A DNA stretch of 64,000 bases from Listeria weihenstephanensis (GTDB lineage: Bacteria; Bacillota; Bacilli; Lactobacillales; Listeriaceae): NCBI RefSeq assembly GCF_003534205.1, contig NZ_CP011102.1, positions 186,001 to 250,000 of the forward strand, read 5' to 3'. Positions 26,357 to 34,691 of the stretch are shown here, piece by piece. Position 1 is the first letter of the stretch; the number at the start of each line of letters is the position of its first letter. The position numbers were made by a program, and so were the translations under genes. The notes beneath the pieces are model-generated. The model saw only the letters and a program-made list of their open reading frames with translations, searched no databases and was not told the origin of the DNA.

Positions 26357-26581
26357 ATGGAAAATAGAGAATTATTAGAACTATTAGATGAGTATTTCTT
26401 ATCAACGAGAGAGGCAATCGAGTACCTAGATATATCGCGCCAATGCTTCTTTTCCTTAGTGTCCCGTGGTAAAATCAACAAGATCAAAAAAGGATCTGCG
26501 GTGCTTTATTATCGACATGAGATTGAGAATCGGAAAGCGGACGCATACTGGTTACGGAAAAAGTATAATTATACCGTTTAA
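26357..26581 (+). CDS. Small helix-turn-helix DNA-binding protein
   Basis: The protein has 74 residues. FLSTREAIEYLDISRQCFFS resembles the winged helix of MerR/excisionase-type domains, followed by KINKIKKGSAVLYYRHEI, the usual wing with a Tyr-x-x-x-Glu/Asp end. There are no other domains. AAGGAGGGC precedes the ATG, ten bases after the epimerase stop, so it is the last cistron of the polysaccharide unit. It may regulate the locus; this is inference. Confidence 0.65.
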   Translation: MENRELLELLDEYFLSTREAIEYLDISRQCFFSLVSRGKINKIKKGSAVLYYRHEIENRKADAYWLRKKYNYTV

Positions 26582-26591
26582 TATAAGAAAT

Positions 26592-26629
26592 AGACCTCTG
26601 AAATCGCGTTTTGGTTTTAGAGGCTTTTT
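26592..26629 (+). terminator. Terminator of the polysaccharide locus
   Basis: An imperfect stem CCTCTGAAATC / GTTTTAGAGG is followed by CTTTTT. Confidence 0.65.
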
Positions 26630-26786
26630 CGCAAAAATAAGCCATTAGCCTCTTCACTATGTAGTTATTATTATCTGGCGGAATCACGATTGCTGGTTTA
26701 ATCACATTCTCTCTTGGCAAGCTTTTTTTGAAAGTTCGTTCGAATAGCCTATTTTTGAAGTGCTTCGGATTTTCGTTAGAAAAAAA

Positions 26787-26831
26787 GCTTATATTGTGTC
26801 ATAATGTAAAAGGAGATACAATATATAGTGT
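26787..26831 (+). promoter_or_regulatory. Paired NrdR boxes upstream of nrdD
   Basis: Box 1 (around 26787-26802) reads ACACAATATAAG on the minus strand. Box 2 (26818-26831) reads ACAATATATAGTGT. Both resemble the NrdR consensus, and the centres are ~31 bases apart, the three-turn spacing typical of NrdR sites. CATAAT at ~26800 could be the -10 under box 1. Confidence 0.75.
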
Positions 26832-26850
26832 TTGAAGGGAAGCGGAGTAC

Positions 26851-29001
26851 ATGTACGTGGAGAAGGAAACTGAACAATTAGTTATCAAAAGGGATGGTCG
26901 GAAGGTCGGGTTTGACCTCATCAAGATCCGTAATGCGGTGCAGGCTTCGATGGTGAGTTGTGATGTCGATGATGCGGCTTATTTGGAAGAAGTTTTAGTT
27001 GATATTGTGAAAAGCTTACCAAACGATGCGGCGGTGACGATCGATGAGATTCAGCATGTGGTCGAGAATCAGCTGATGAAATCTACATATCCGGATGTGG
27101 CACGGGCTTACATTGAATATCGGCATGATCGGGATTCGCATCGGGCGAGTATGACAGACTTGACGACGAGCGTGCAGAAGTTGCTCGATAAGGATAAAAC
27201 GGTGGTGAACGAGAACGCGAATAAGGACGCGACGGTTTTTAATACGCAGCGGGACTTGACGGCGGGCGCGGTGGCGAAGAGCTATGCGCTGAAATATATG
27301 CTACCCAAACACGTGGCCAACGCTCATTTGAAAGGTGACATTCATTTCCACGACCTTGATTATAGTCCGTATCACGCGATGACGAATTGTTGTTTGATTG
27401 ATATTGAAGGCATGCTTGCGAACGGATTTACGATTGGAAACGCGAATGTGGAAAGCCCGAAATCGATTCAGACTGCGACGGCTCAAATTGCGCAAATTAT
27501 CGCGAATGTGGCGAGTTCGCAGTACGGTGGTTGTTCGGTGGATCGGATTGATGAAGTTTTGGCGACGTATGCGAAATTGAATTACTCGAAGCACCAGAGC
27601 GAAGCGGAAAAATGGGTTTTGGCGGAGAAGCGGGTGGAATTTGCGCAGGAACGGACGCGAAAAGACATTTATGATGCGATGCAAAGTTTGGAGTATGAGA
27701 TTAATACGCTGTACACGAGTAATGGGCAGACGCCGTTCGTGACGTTGGGCTTCGGGCTGGGCGAGGATTGGTTTGCGCGTGAGATTCAAATGGCGATTTT
27801 GAAGGTTCGGCTTGGCGGGATTGGTAAAGATAAACAGACGGCGATTTTTCCGAAACTGGTATTTTCGATTAAGCGGGGAACGAATTTGGCGGAAAGTGAT
27901 CCGAATTATGATATTAAACAGTTGGCGTTGGAATGTTCGGCGAAACGGATGTACCCAGATGTGCTGAATTACGATTCGCTTGTGCGTTTGGCGGGTGATT
28001 TCAAAGTGCCGATGGGATGTCGTTCGTTTTTACCGGCTTGGCAAGATGAAAACGGTAATTTTGTGAATGCGGGACGGAATAATTTGGGCGTTGTGACGCT
28101 GAATGTACCGCGGATTGCGATTCAAAGTGGTGGCGACAAAGAACGATTCTGGGAAATTTTCACGGAACGGATGCAGACGGTGAAGGACGCGCTACTTTTC
28201 AGATTGGAACGGGTGCGTGAGGCTAAGCCAGAGAACGCGCCGATTTTATATAAGTATGGAGCATTTGGAAAACGCCTCGATGATGGGCAGGACGTGGATC
28301 AACTTTTCAACAAAGAACGGTCGACGATTTCGATTGGCTATATCGGCTTGTATGAAGCGGCGACGATGTTTTATGGTGGCGAATGGGAGACGAATCCGGA
28401 AGCGAAAGCCTTTACGATCGAGATTTTGAAGGAGCTAAAAGGCTACGCGGATGATTGGAAGGCGGAGTACGGCTATTGGTTCAGTGTGTATTCGACGCCG
28501 AGCGAGAGTTTGACGGACCGGTTTAATCGCCTGGACCGCGAGAAATACGGCGATATTAAAGATATTACCGACAAGGAATACTATCAAAACTCGTTCCATT
28601 ACGATGTCCGCAAAAAAGTGACGCCGTTTGAGAAGCTCGATTTTGAGATGGAATATCCCGAATATTGTTCGGGTGGTTTTATTCATTATTGTGAATATCC
28701 GAAGTTGACGCATAATTTGAAGGCTTTGGAAGCTGTTTGGGATTATTCGTATGATCGCGTGGCTTATCTTGGAACAAATACACCGATTGATCGCTGTTAT
28801 GAATGTGATTTTGAGGGTGAATTTGCGCCAACCGCAGAGGGCTTTAAATGTCCACAATGTGGGAATACGGACCCAGAAACGGCGGATGTTGTGAAGCGAA
28901 CGTGTGGTTATTTGGGAAATCCGATGAAGCGTCCAATGGTACACGGCAGACATGAAGAGATTACGCAGCGTGTGAAACATCTGGAGTCGCCAAATGAATA
29001 A
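26851..29001 (+). CDS. nrdD: Anaerobic ribonucleoside-triphosphate reductase
   Basis: The protein has 716 residues. An N-terminal ATP-cone (VIKRDGRKVGFDLIKIRNAV) provides allosteric control. The catalytic barrel has the active-site region GGCSVDRIDEV. The C-terminus has the zinc site (CYECDFEG ... CPQCG) and the glycyl-radical loop KRTCGYLGN with Gly ~688. It makes dNTPs without oxygen after activation by NrdG. The start codon is moderately certain; GGAG lies just upstream. It overlaps nrdG by eight bases and is probably NrdR-regulated. Confidence 0.95.
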   Translation: MYVEKETEQLVIKRDGRKVGFDLIKIRNAVQASMVSCDVDDAAYLEEVLVDIVKSLPNDAAVTIDEIQHVVENQLMKSTYPDVARAYIEYRHDRDSHRASMTDLTTSVQKLLDKDKTVVNENANKDATVFNTQRDLTAGAVAKSYALKYMLPKHVANAHLKGDIHFHDLDYSPYHAMTNCCLIDIEGMLANGFTIGNANVESPKSIQTATAQIAQIIANVASSQYGGCSVDRIDEVLATYAKLNYSKHQSEAEKWVLAEKRVEFAQERTRKDIYDAMQSLEYEINTLYTSNGQTPFVTLGFGLGEDWFAREIQMAILKVRLGGIGKDKQTAIFPKLVFSIKRGTNLAESDPNYDIKQLALECSAKRMYPDVLNYDSLVRLAGDFKVPMGCRSFLPAWQDENGNFVNAGRNNLGVVTLNVPRIAIQSGGDKERFWEIFTERMQTVKDALLFRLERVREAKPENAPILYKYGAFGKRLDDGQDVDQLFNKERSTISIGYIGLYEAATMFYGGEWETNPEAKAFTIEILKELKGYADDWKAEYGYWFSVYSTPSESLTDRFNRLDREKYGDIKDITDKEYYQNSFHYDVRKKVTPFEKLDFEMEYPEYCSGGFIHYCEYPKLTHNLKALEAVWDYSYDRVAYLGTNTPIDRCYECDFEGEFAPTAEGFKCPQCGNTDPETADVVKRTCGYLGNPMKRPMVHGRHEEITQRVKHLESPNE

Positions 29002-29551
29002 TCCGAAACCGCAAGAATGGCGTGCTGATAAGCTTTCTGCTAATTATATCGCCGACTACAAACCGTTTAATTTTGTCGATGGTGAGGGCGTGCGGTGTAG
29101 CCTGTATGTTTCGGGTTGTCCTTTTCATTGTGAGGGCTGTTATAATAAGGCGGCGCAGTCATTTCGATATGGAACGCCGTATTCAGATGAGCTGGAGGAT
29201 CGGATTATTGCGGATTTGTGGCATGAAAGTGTGCAAGGATTGACGCTGCTTGGCGGGGAACCATTTTTGAATACAGGTGTGTGTTTGCCGCTTGTAAAAA
29301 GAGTTCGTGCGCTGTTTGACGATTCGAAGGATATTTGGTCGTGGACGGGCTATACGTGGGAAGAATTGATGCAGGAAACTCCGGATAAATTGGAGTTGCT
29401 TTCTTATGTTGATGTCCTTGTTGATGGGCGTTTCGAGCAGGATTTATTTGATCCAAATTTGGCATTTAAAGGTTCGAGCAACCAGCGAATTATTGATGTG
29501 AGGGCATCTTTGAAGTATACTGATGTTATTTTGTATAATAAATTGAGGTGA
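28994..29551 (+). CDS. nrdG: Anaerobic ribonucleotide reductase activating enzyme (radical SAM)
   Basis: The protein has 185 residues. The radical-SAM cluster motif CPFHCEGC (~41-48) is followed by LTLLGGEPFL, the SAM-binding GGE motif. It generates the glycyl radical on NrdD. Its start lies inside the last codons of nrdD, so the two are translationally coupled. Confidence 0.95.
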   Translation: MNNPKPQEWRADKLSANYIADYKPFNFVDGEGVRCSLYVSGCPFHCEGCYNKAAQSFRYGTPYSDELEDRIIADLWHESVQGLTLLGGEPFLNTGVCLPLVKRVRALFDDSKDIWSWTGYTWEELMQETPDKLELLSYVDVLVDGRFEQDLFDPNLAFKGSSNQRIIDVRASLKYTDVILYNKLR

Positions 29552-29574
29552 ATAATATTTGTGGGGGTATGAAA

Positions 29575-30321
29575 ATGAAAAGTAAAATTTTTTTGCAGAT
29601 CGGTGATGAAAAGGTAGATTTAGGATCAGAGTTTGAAATACTGGATACTAAAAAATATTATGAAGAAAAAGATGGTGATTTCGTCATAAAGCAAGCCTTT
29701 TTTTCTGAACCAATGAGGGTGCCAAATGAATATCGATATGATATTAAAGTTGAAGCTAATAAGAAAATTACTATTCATGAGATAGAGAGTGGGGAATTGG
29801 GGAAATTCAATGGGATGAAGCTGGATGAAGCGTTGAGTGGAAAAGCTTATCCCAATGTTATACTCTTACTAGAGTCTCCGCATGTAGATGAATACAATAT
29901 TTGTAATGGGGAATTAAAACCAATCGCTCCAGCTCAAGGAAAAACAGGGAGTAATATTAAAGAGTACCTTGGAAAAGTACTGAGTGGTATTGATGTTTTA
30001 GACGAAGGAAAATACAGGTTGTATATTATTAATCCAGTGCCATTTCAAACTTCACTTAGAAGTTTAAAGCCAGCTGGACAAATCGATGGGAAATTGCGGG
30101 ATAAAGTTTGGAAGAAGTTATGGGGGGCTAGTTGTAAAAATGAATTTAAGGAATTGTGGGATCAGATACGTGAAACCAAGCTGATAATTAATGCGTGTAC
30201 ATCAAATCTAAAGGAAGAGGTTGAAGAGGCTATTAAGGATATGGACGTAGAAAGTTACAAAACTTACCACCCTTCAAGATGGAGTAAAAGTCCATTCGGT
30301 ATTAAAAAATCTAAAATCTAA
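29575..30321 (+). CDS. Uracil-DNA-glycosylase-superfamily-like protein
   Basis: The protein has 248 residues; I do not recognise a named family. Pieces fit a UDG-like fold. NVILLLESPHVDEYN (~97) is at the GEAPG/GQDPY position. PAQGKTGSNIKEYLG and YIINPVPFQ follow. LIINACTS precedes a late TYHPSRWSKSPFG, where UDGs have their HPS loop. The N-terminal ~90 residues have no recognised motif. The ATG at 29575 is seven bases after GGGGG. Base composition is more A/T-rich than nrdG. Activity is unproven. Confidence 0.5.
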   Translation: MKSKIFLQIGDEKVDLGSEFEILDTKKYYEEKDGDFVIKQAFFSEPMRVPNEYRYDIKVEANKKITIHEIESGELGKFNGMKLDEALSGKAYPNVILLLESPHVDEYNICNGELKPIAPAQGKTGSNIKEYLGKVLSGIDVLDEGKYRLYIINPVPFQTSLRSLKPAGQIDGKLRDKVWKKLWGASCKNEFKELWDQIRETKLIINACTSNLKEEVEEAIKDMDVESYKTYHPSRWSKSPFGIKKSKI

Positions 30322-30334
30322 TAAATAAACGTAT

Positions 30335-30388
30335 AAACCCCGTTTGCAAGCCTATTGAAACAGAATGGAGGCTATAATCGGGGTTTTT
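30335..30388 (+). terminator. Terminator with repeated arm sequence (copy 1)
   Basis: AACCCCG and AGCCT on the left pair with AGGCT and CGGGGTTTTT on the right. The right arm GGCTATAATCGGGGTTTT recurs in the terminator at 31701. Confidence 0.85.
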
Positions 30389-30535
30389 GCTTCAGTGTAA
30401 TACCCAATCCGTGATGTAAAAATTTCACATAAATTAGCATCGTATCGTTTTTATGTGTTACTATTAAGATAGCAAGTGGTTGCTGATTTACGCGAGCTTC
30501 ATTATGTTTTGTTTTATGTTACGCATAGGAAAGGA

Positions 30536-30676
30536 ATGATTGATAGAGGAAAATCTGTACGCCCTTCATTTTTGGAAGTTGTTCGGGTTGATCCATCTAA
30601 TCGCTATTTGCAGTATATACAACTCGCAGATGGCCGAGTTTCCAGATACCATGCAATATCTCAAACGGATTATTAG
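30536..30676 (+). CDS. Small ORF, possible YolD-like fragment
   Basis: A 46-codon frame starting at ATG 30536 is preceded by AGGAAAGG. The same frame runs back to a GTG at 30476. The peptide starts MIDRGKSVRPSFLE and ends with RVDPSNRYLQYIQ and a short strand. That recalls the C-terminus of YolD-like proteins, but the family core is missing. It may be a remnant. The rest of 30389-30748 shows only a possible promoter and the next ribosome site. Confidence 0.3.
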   Translation: MIDRGKSVRPSFLEVVRVDPSNRYLQYIQLADGRVSRYHAISQTDY

Positions 30677-30748
30677 TCGGAAAAGTCGGTATAAACAAAA
30701 AATACTAGACTAAACGCCTATACCACAAATATAATGGAGGTCAAAAAA

Positions 30749-31693
30749 ATGTTAGAAATGAAGAAAAAGACGATGGGTTTTGTGAATAGTCATAAGGAAA
30801 ATGAAAAGAGAATTGCTTTACTTCCGGAACACATAGCAACAATTACAAACAAGGATCAGCTTTTTTTTGAAAAAGGATATGGCGATACACTTGGCATACC
30901 AGATGCGGAATATACGGCGCTAGGTTGTACGATCCAATCGAGAGAAGAGGTATTGCGTCAAGATATCATCTGCGAACCGAAGATTGGCGATTCTGACTTC
31001 TTGAGCCATTTGAAAAAAGGACAAACGATATTTGGCTGGGTTCACGCCGAGCAGAATAAAGATATCGTGGAGAAGTTAGCCCAATCGGAAGTAAAAGCCT
31101 ACGCGTGGGAAAATATGGACTACATGAATCGCCATTGTTTCTGGGTGAATAACGAATTGGCCGGAGAAGGTGCGATTATGCATGCGTACCAGCTGATTGG
31201 CGAAATGCCTTACAACACAAAAGTAGCAATATTGGGACGCGGTAACGTATCGCACGGTGCACAAAAAATATTACAGAATCTTGGTGCGGAGGTTCATATT
31301 TATAATCGGAATCAAGAAGAACTTTTCAAAAAAGAATTGCCGGGCTATGATGTGATTATAAATGCGATTCTTTGGGATTTGGCGCGGACGGATCATATTA
31401 TGTATCGAGAAGATTTGCAGCGGATGAAGAAAAATGCGATCATTATTGATGTGAGTTGTGATCGTGGTGGTGCGATTGAGACGACGATTCCAACGACGAT
31501 TGATAATCCAACCTATGTTGTCGACGGTGTTCTCCATTATGCGGTGGATCATACGCCGAGCCTGCTTTTTCGAACGGCATCGCACTCCATCTCGAAGGAA
31601 ATTGCGAAATATATTGATGATTTAATTGAAAGTAAAGCTAATGCGACGCTTGAAGCCAGTGTTGTTGTGGTTATGAATCCTATTTATAAATAA
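30749..31693 (+). CDS. N5-(carboxyethyl)ornithine synthase-like / alanine dehydrogenase-family enzyme
   Basis: About 314 residues. The N-terminal MGFVNSHKENEKRIALLPEH is the alanine dehydrogenase/PNT N-domain. The Rossmann motif VAILGRGNVSHGAQ (~150) follows, then IIDVSCDRGGAIE. It is shorter than alanine dehydrogenase (~370) and fits lactococcal CEO synthase, which condenses ornithine or lysine with pyruvate using NADPH. The ATG at 30749 is eight bases after GGAGG; the ATG at 30734 is part of that ribosome site. Confidence 0.65.
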   Translation: MLEMKKKTMGFVNSHKENEKRIALLPEHIATITNKDQLFFEKGYGDTLGIPDAEYTALGCTIQSREEVLRQDIICEPKIGDSDFLSHLKKGQTIFGWVHAEQNKDIVEKLAQSEVKAYAWENMDYMNRHCFWVNNELAGEGAIMHAYQLIGEMPYNTKVAILGRGNVSHGAQKILQNLGAEVHIYNRNQEELFKKELPGYDVIINAILWDLARTDHIMYREDLQRMKKNAIIIDVSCDRGGAIETTIPTTIDNPTYVVDGVLHYAVDHTPSLLFRTASHSISKEIAKYIDDLIESKANATLEASVVVVMNPIYK

Positions 31694-31700
31694 CATACTT

Positions 31701-31754
31701 AAACCCCGATTATAAGCCCTGTGAACTGTTTGGGGGCGCTATAATCGGGGTTTT
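31701..31754. terminator. Terminator with repeated arm sequence (copy 2), bidirectional
   Basis: AAACCCCGATTATAAGC pairs with GCGCTATAATCGGGGTTTT, giving a long stem with A- and T-tracts on the two sides. It lies between the plus-strand synthase gene and the convergent 29-codon gene. Confidence 0.9.
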
Positions 31755-31766
31755 CGGTAATGGTGT

Positions 31767-31856
31767 TTAGCTAGCACGGTTAACTTCCTTTGCCATTTTT
31801 GCTGGATCAATGAATGTTTCGCCGATAGCCGTGATGATTCGCCATACTTTTTTCAT
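31767..31856 (-). CDS. 29-residue peptide gene with a strong ribosome site
   Basis: The minus strand encodes a 29-residue peptide beginning MKKVWRIITAIGETF, then IDPAKMAKEVNRAS. AAAGGAG lies nine bases before the ATG. A TATAAT sits ~30 bases upstream (31881-31886) and a bidirectional terminator follows. The N-terminal half would form a short amphipathic helix with basic and hydrophobic faces. There is no signal peptide. The arrangement of promoter, ribosome site, ORF and terminator argues that it is real. Function unknown. Confidence 0.6.
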   Translation of the reverse strand: MKKVWRIITAIGETFIDPAKMAKEVNRAS

Positions 31857-32076
31857 AATGAACAGCTCCTTTCTTAGTTCCATTATAGACTGCGAACATT
31901 GGATTTTCCCGCGATCTACATAACAATTCGATAAGTTTATCTTACAGTTTTATCATAATTCCCGTAAGGTTTGAAAATTTACAAGCAGTCAACAGCAACG
32001 ATACAATTTCTCAAACAACGCTTAACATTGGTGGGATACACTTGTGTGGTAAGTGAATTTGAGGGGGATTGTACAC

Positions 32077-34530
32077 GTGAAAAAGTGGAAATCAGGGTTT
32101 ATTTGTTTGTTGGTAGCGGTTATTTTAGTTCAGATAGGGGTTACATATGCACCGTTTCAAAATGTGGTAAAAGCAGAGGATGTGGCGGGAGATACGCTCG
32201 TCGCCAAGGAATCGGATTGGAAGTATTGGGACCAAGGAACGTATCCTGGTGAGACTTGGAAAGACGCGGCGTTTGACGATAAGGCATGGAAGTCTGGAAA
32301 AGGGGCGCTTGGTTATAATCCGAAAAATGCGGAGATCAAAATAAATACAACGATTTCTTACGGCGCAGACGCGGATAAGAAGTATCCGGTTTACTTTTTT
32401 CGGAAAACCTTTGATGTGAAGGATGCGGCTAAATATTTGCGGACGAACTTGGCGCTTAAAGCGGATGACAGCGCGGTTGTTTATGTGAATGGGAAAGAAG
32501 TGAAGCGTGTGCGACTCGTGGATGGGATGATTAATTTCGCGGATTACTCGGGGCAACAGAGCGCGGACGCTGTCGAATACGAGGGCATAAAACTTGGCGC
32601 GGTACCGCTTAAGGAAGGCGCCAACACGATTGCTGTAGCGGTTTTTCAGCAGAAGGGATCGAGTTCGGACGTGACGTTTGATGCGGAATTGACGGGATTC
32701 GTGACGCCAGACGTGGTTGTGCCGGATGAGAATTATACGCCGTCAAAGATCGCGGTGACGTTCTTTGGTAATACGCAAACGCAAAAAGGCTTCACGTGGC
32801 ATACGAAGTCGGATGCGGGATCGGATTTGCAATATGTGAAAGTGGCGGGCGCAACGCCAAACTTTACTGGTGCACAGACGGTAACGGGGAAAAGTGAGGC
32901 GAATGACGCTGCGATAGGCGGATACTCGCATCAGGTCGCAGCGAAATACTTGGATTCGGGGAGCGCGTATTGGTACCGTGTTGGTGATAAGACGCGGGAT
33001 AAATGGAGTGAGCCAGCTAAGTTTATGACGCAAAAACGTGATACGAAAGCTTTTGATTTTCTGTATGTGACGGATTCGCAAGGAAGTAGTGAGGAAGAAT
33101 ATAGCTGGACGGACGCGACGCTGAACAAAGGTTTTTCGATGTATCCAAAGTCGGAGTTCATTTTGCAGACGGGTGATTTGGTGAACACGTCTTCTAGTCC
33201 CGCGGAATGGGGCTGGCTGTTTGGGACTTCGCAGAATCTGCTTAGCAACACGACGATAGCGGCTGCGACAGGGAACCATGATGCGTTCAACAATTCGTTC
33301 CGCCAACATTTTTACTATGACCATCCAGCGAACGCGAACAATTTGAATAAAGGCGTTTACTACTCGTTTGATTATGGCCCCGCGCATTTCATGATGTTGA
33401 ATACGAACGATCAGGATTCGCGAGCACTTGATCCGACGCAACTTGCATGGCTAAAAGAAGATGCTAAAAAAGCGCGTGCGGACGGTGCGAAATGGTTAGT
33501 TGTCGCGTTCCATAAAGGGATTTATACGGTGGCAAGTCATATGACCGATACGGAAATCGTGACGCTGCGTGATCAATTAGCGCCAGTTTTCGATGAGTTG
33601 GGGATTGATGTCGTTTTGCAAGGACACGATCATAGCTATTTCCGTTCGCAGCAAATGGATGGTAAAACGCCGATTGCGACGGACACGATTGGAAAAGAGC
33701 AGGAAGACGGTGTTTCGCTCGATGTTGATCCAGGTGGACAAAGTTATTACGTGATAAATACGAGTGGTTACAAGTTTTATCAGCCACAATCGGAAAGTAA
33801 GATGGCCGCTTCAGGCGTGTATCCTGCCAAATACGCCCAACCGATGTTGCAAATGTTTGCAGGTGTAAGTTTTACGGAGGATCGTTTCACGTATAAAGCC
33901 TATACGTATGACGCCAAAGCCGCGAGTACAGCAAGGGCAACGGCGGACGCGAATCTTTTTGACTCGTATGGCATTTTGAAAACGGACCGGGCCAAAGCAG
34001 TTACATCTGAAATTGAAGCCCTACCAAGCAAAGTGGCGCTCGCGGATGAGGCGGTCATTTTAGCGGCGAAGGCATCTTTTGATAACCTGGATGGGACGTT
34101 GCAAAAATACGTGACGAATTCGGCGGTATTAACTGCGAAATTGGCTGATTTGGATAAACTGAAAGAGGAAATGACACCGCCAGAAACACCAGATCCAGAA
34201 ACGCCGACAGATCCAGTGCCACCAGTAACTCCAGAGGTACCAACGCAGCCTGAAACACCGACAACGCCAGAAACGCCAGTCGCGCCTGAAGTTCCGGCAA
34301 ATCCAGATACACAAACGACGCCAGACGCGGTTCAGCCACTTCCGGATCAAGATGGTGCAACAACGCCAGAAACGTTGGTAACTAGCGCGGAAACACCGTC
34401 TTCGGAGGATAACGATGACAATTTACCAACAACAGGAGATACAGATACGATGTGGGCGCTCGTTGTTTTAGGTATCAGCTTCTTGATATTTGGAACCGCA
34501 CTTTTATGGCGCAGAAAATATAAATTATAA
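32077..34530 (+). CDS. LPXTG-anchored calcineurin-like metallophosphatase
   Basis: About 817 residues, starting at a GTG after GGGGG. Signal peptide to ~35. A jelly-roll/carbohydrate-binding-like domain (~45-210, WKYWDQGTYPGETW) and an Fn3-like strand region (~220-330, as in purple acid phosphatases) follow. The metallophosphoesterase domain has the metal sites VTDSQG, QTGDLVN, ATGNHDAF, VAFHKG and LQGHDHSYF. A helical segment, a Pro/Thr/Glu-rich wall-spanning stretch and the sorting signal LPTTGD with a hydrophobic, basic tail end it. Sortase A would attach it to peptidoglycan. The substrate is probably an extracellular phosphoester or nucleotide. Confidence 0.88.
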   Translation: MKKWKSGFICLLVAVILVQIGVTYAPFQNVVKAEDVAGDTLVAKESDWKYWDQGTYPGETWKDAAFDDKAWKSGKGALGYNPKNAEIKINTTISYGADADKKYPVYFFRKTFDVKDAAKYLRTNLALKADDSAVVYVNGKEVKRVRLVDGMINFADYSGQQSADAVEYEGIKLGAVPLKEGANTIAVAVFQQKGSSSDVTFDAELTGFVTPDVVVPDENYTPSKIAVTFFGNTQTQKGFTWHTKSDAGSDLQYVKVAGATPNFTGAQTVTGKSEANDAAIGGYSHQVAAKYLDSGSAYWYRVGDKTRDKWSEPAKFMTQKRDTKAFDFLYVTDSQGSSEEEYSWTDATLNKGFSMYPKSEFILQTGDLVNTSSSPAEWGWLFGTSQNLLSNTTIAAATGNHDAFNNSFRQHFYYDHPANANNLNKGVYYSFDYGPAHFMMLNTNDQDSRALDPTQLAWLKEDAKKARADGAKWLVVAFHKGIYTVASHMTDTEIVTLRDQLAPVFDELGIDVVLQGHDHSYFRSQQMDGKTPIATDTIGKEQEDGVSLDVDPGGQSYYVINTSGYKFYQPQSESKMAASGVYPAKYAQPMLQMFAGVSFTEDRFTYKAYTYDAKAASTARATADANLFDSYGILKTDRAKAVTSEIEALPSKVALADEAVILAAKASFDNLDGTLQKYVTNSAVLTAKLADLDKLKEEMTPPETPDPETPTDPVPPVTPEVPTQPETPTTPETPVAPEVPANPDTQTTPDAVQPLPDQDGATTPETLVTSAETPSSEDNDDNLPTTGDTDTMWALVVLGISFLIFGTALLWRRKYKL

Positions 34531-34540
34531 GGAATCAAAA

Positions 34541-34571
34541 GTTAGCGCTCCGTGTGATGCGCTAACTTTTT
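34541..34571 (+). terminator. Terminator after the LPXTG phosphatase
   Basis: A perfect stem GTTAGCGC / GCGCTAAC is followed by TTTTT. Confidence 0.9.
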
Positions 34572-34691
34572 ATATTCTACAATAAATACTTTACAAATGA
34601 TTTAATATATGTCAAATTTAGTTTAAGGTGAATAAATAGCGGGAAATTTTAAAATATACTATCATGTTCACCGTTAAGGGAGGAATCAACA

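Noticed and set aside
32053..32076. Upstream GTG start for the LPXTG phosphatase
   Set aside because: It precedes the ribosome site, and using it would spoil the signal peptide's basic N-terminus; the GTG at 32077 fits better.
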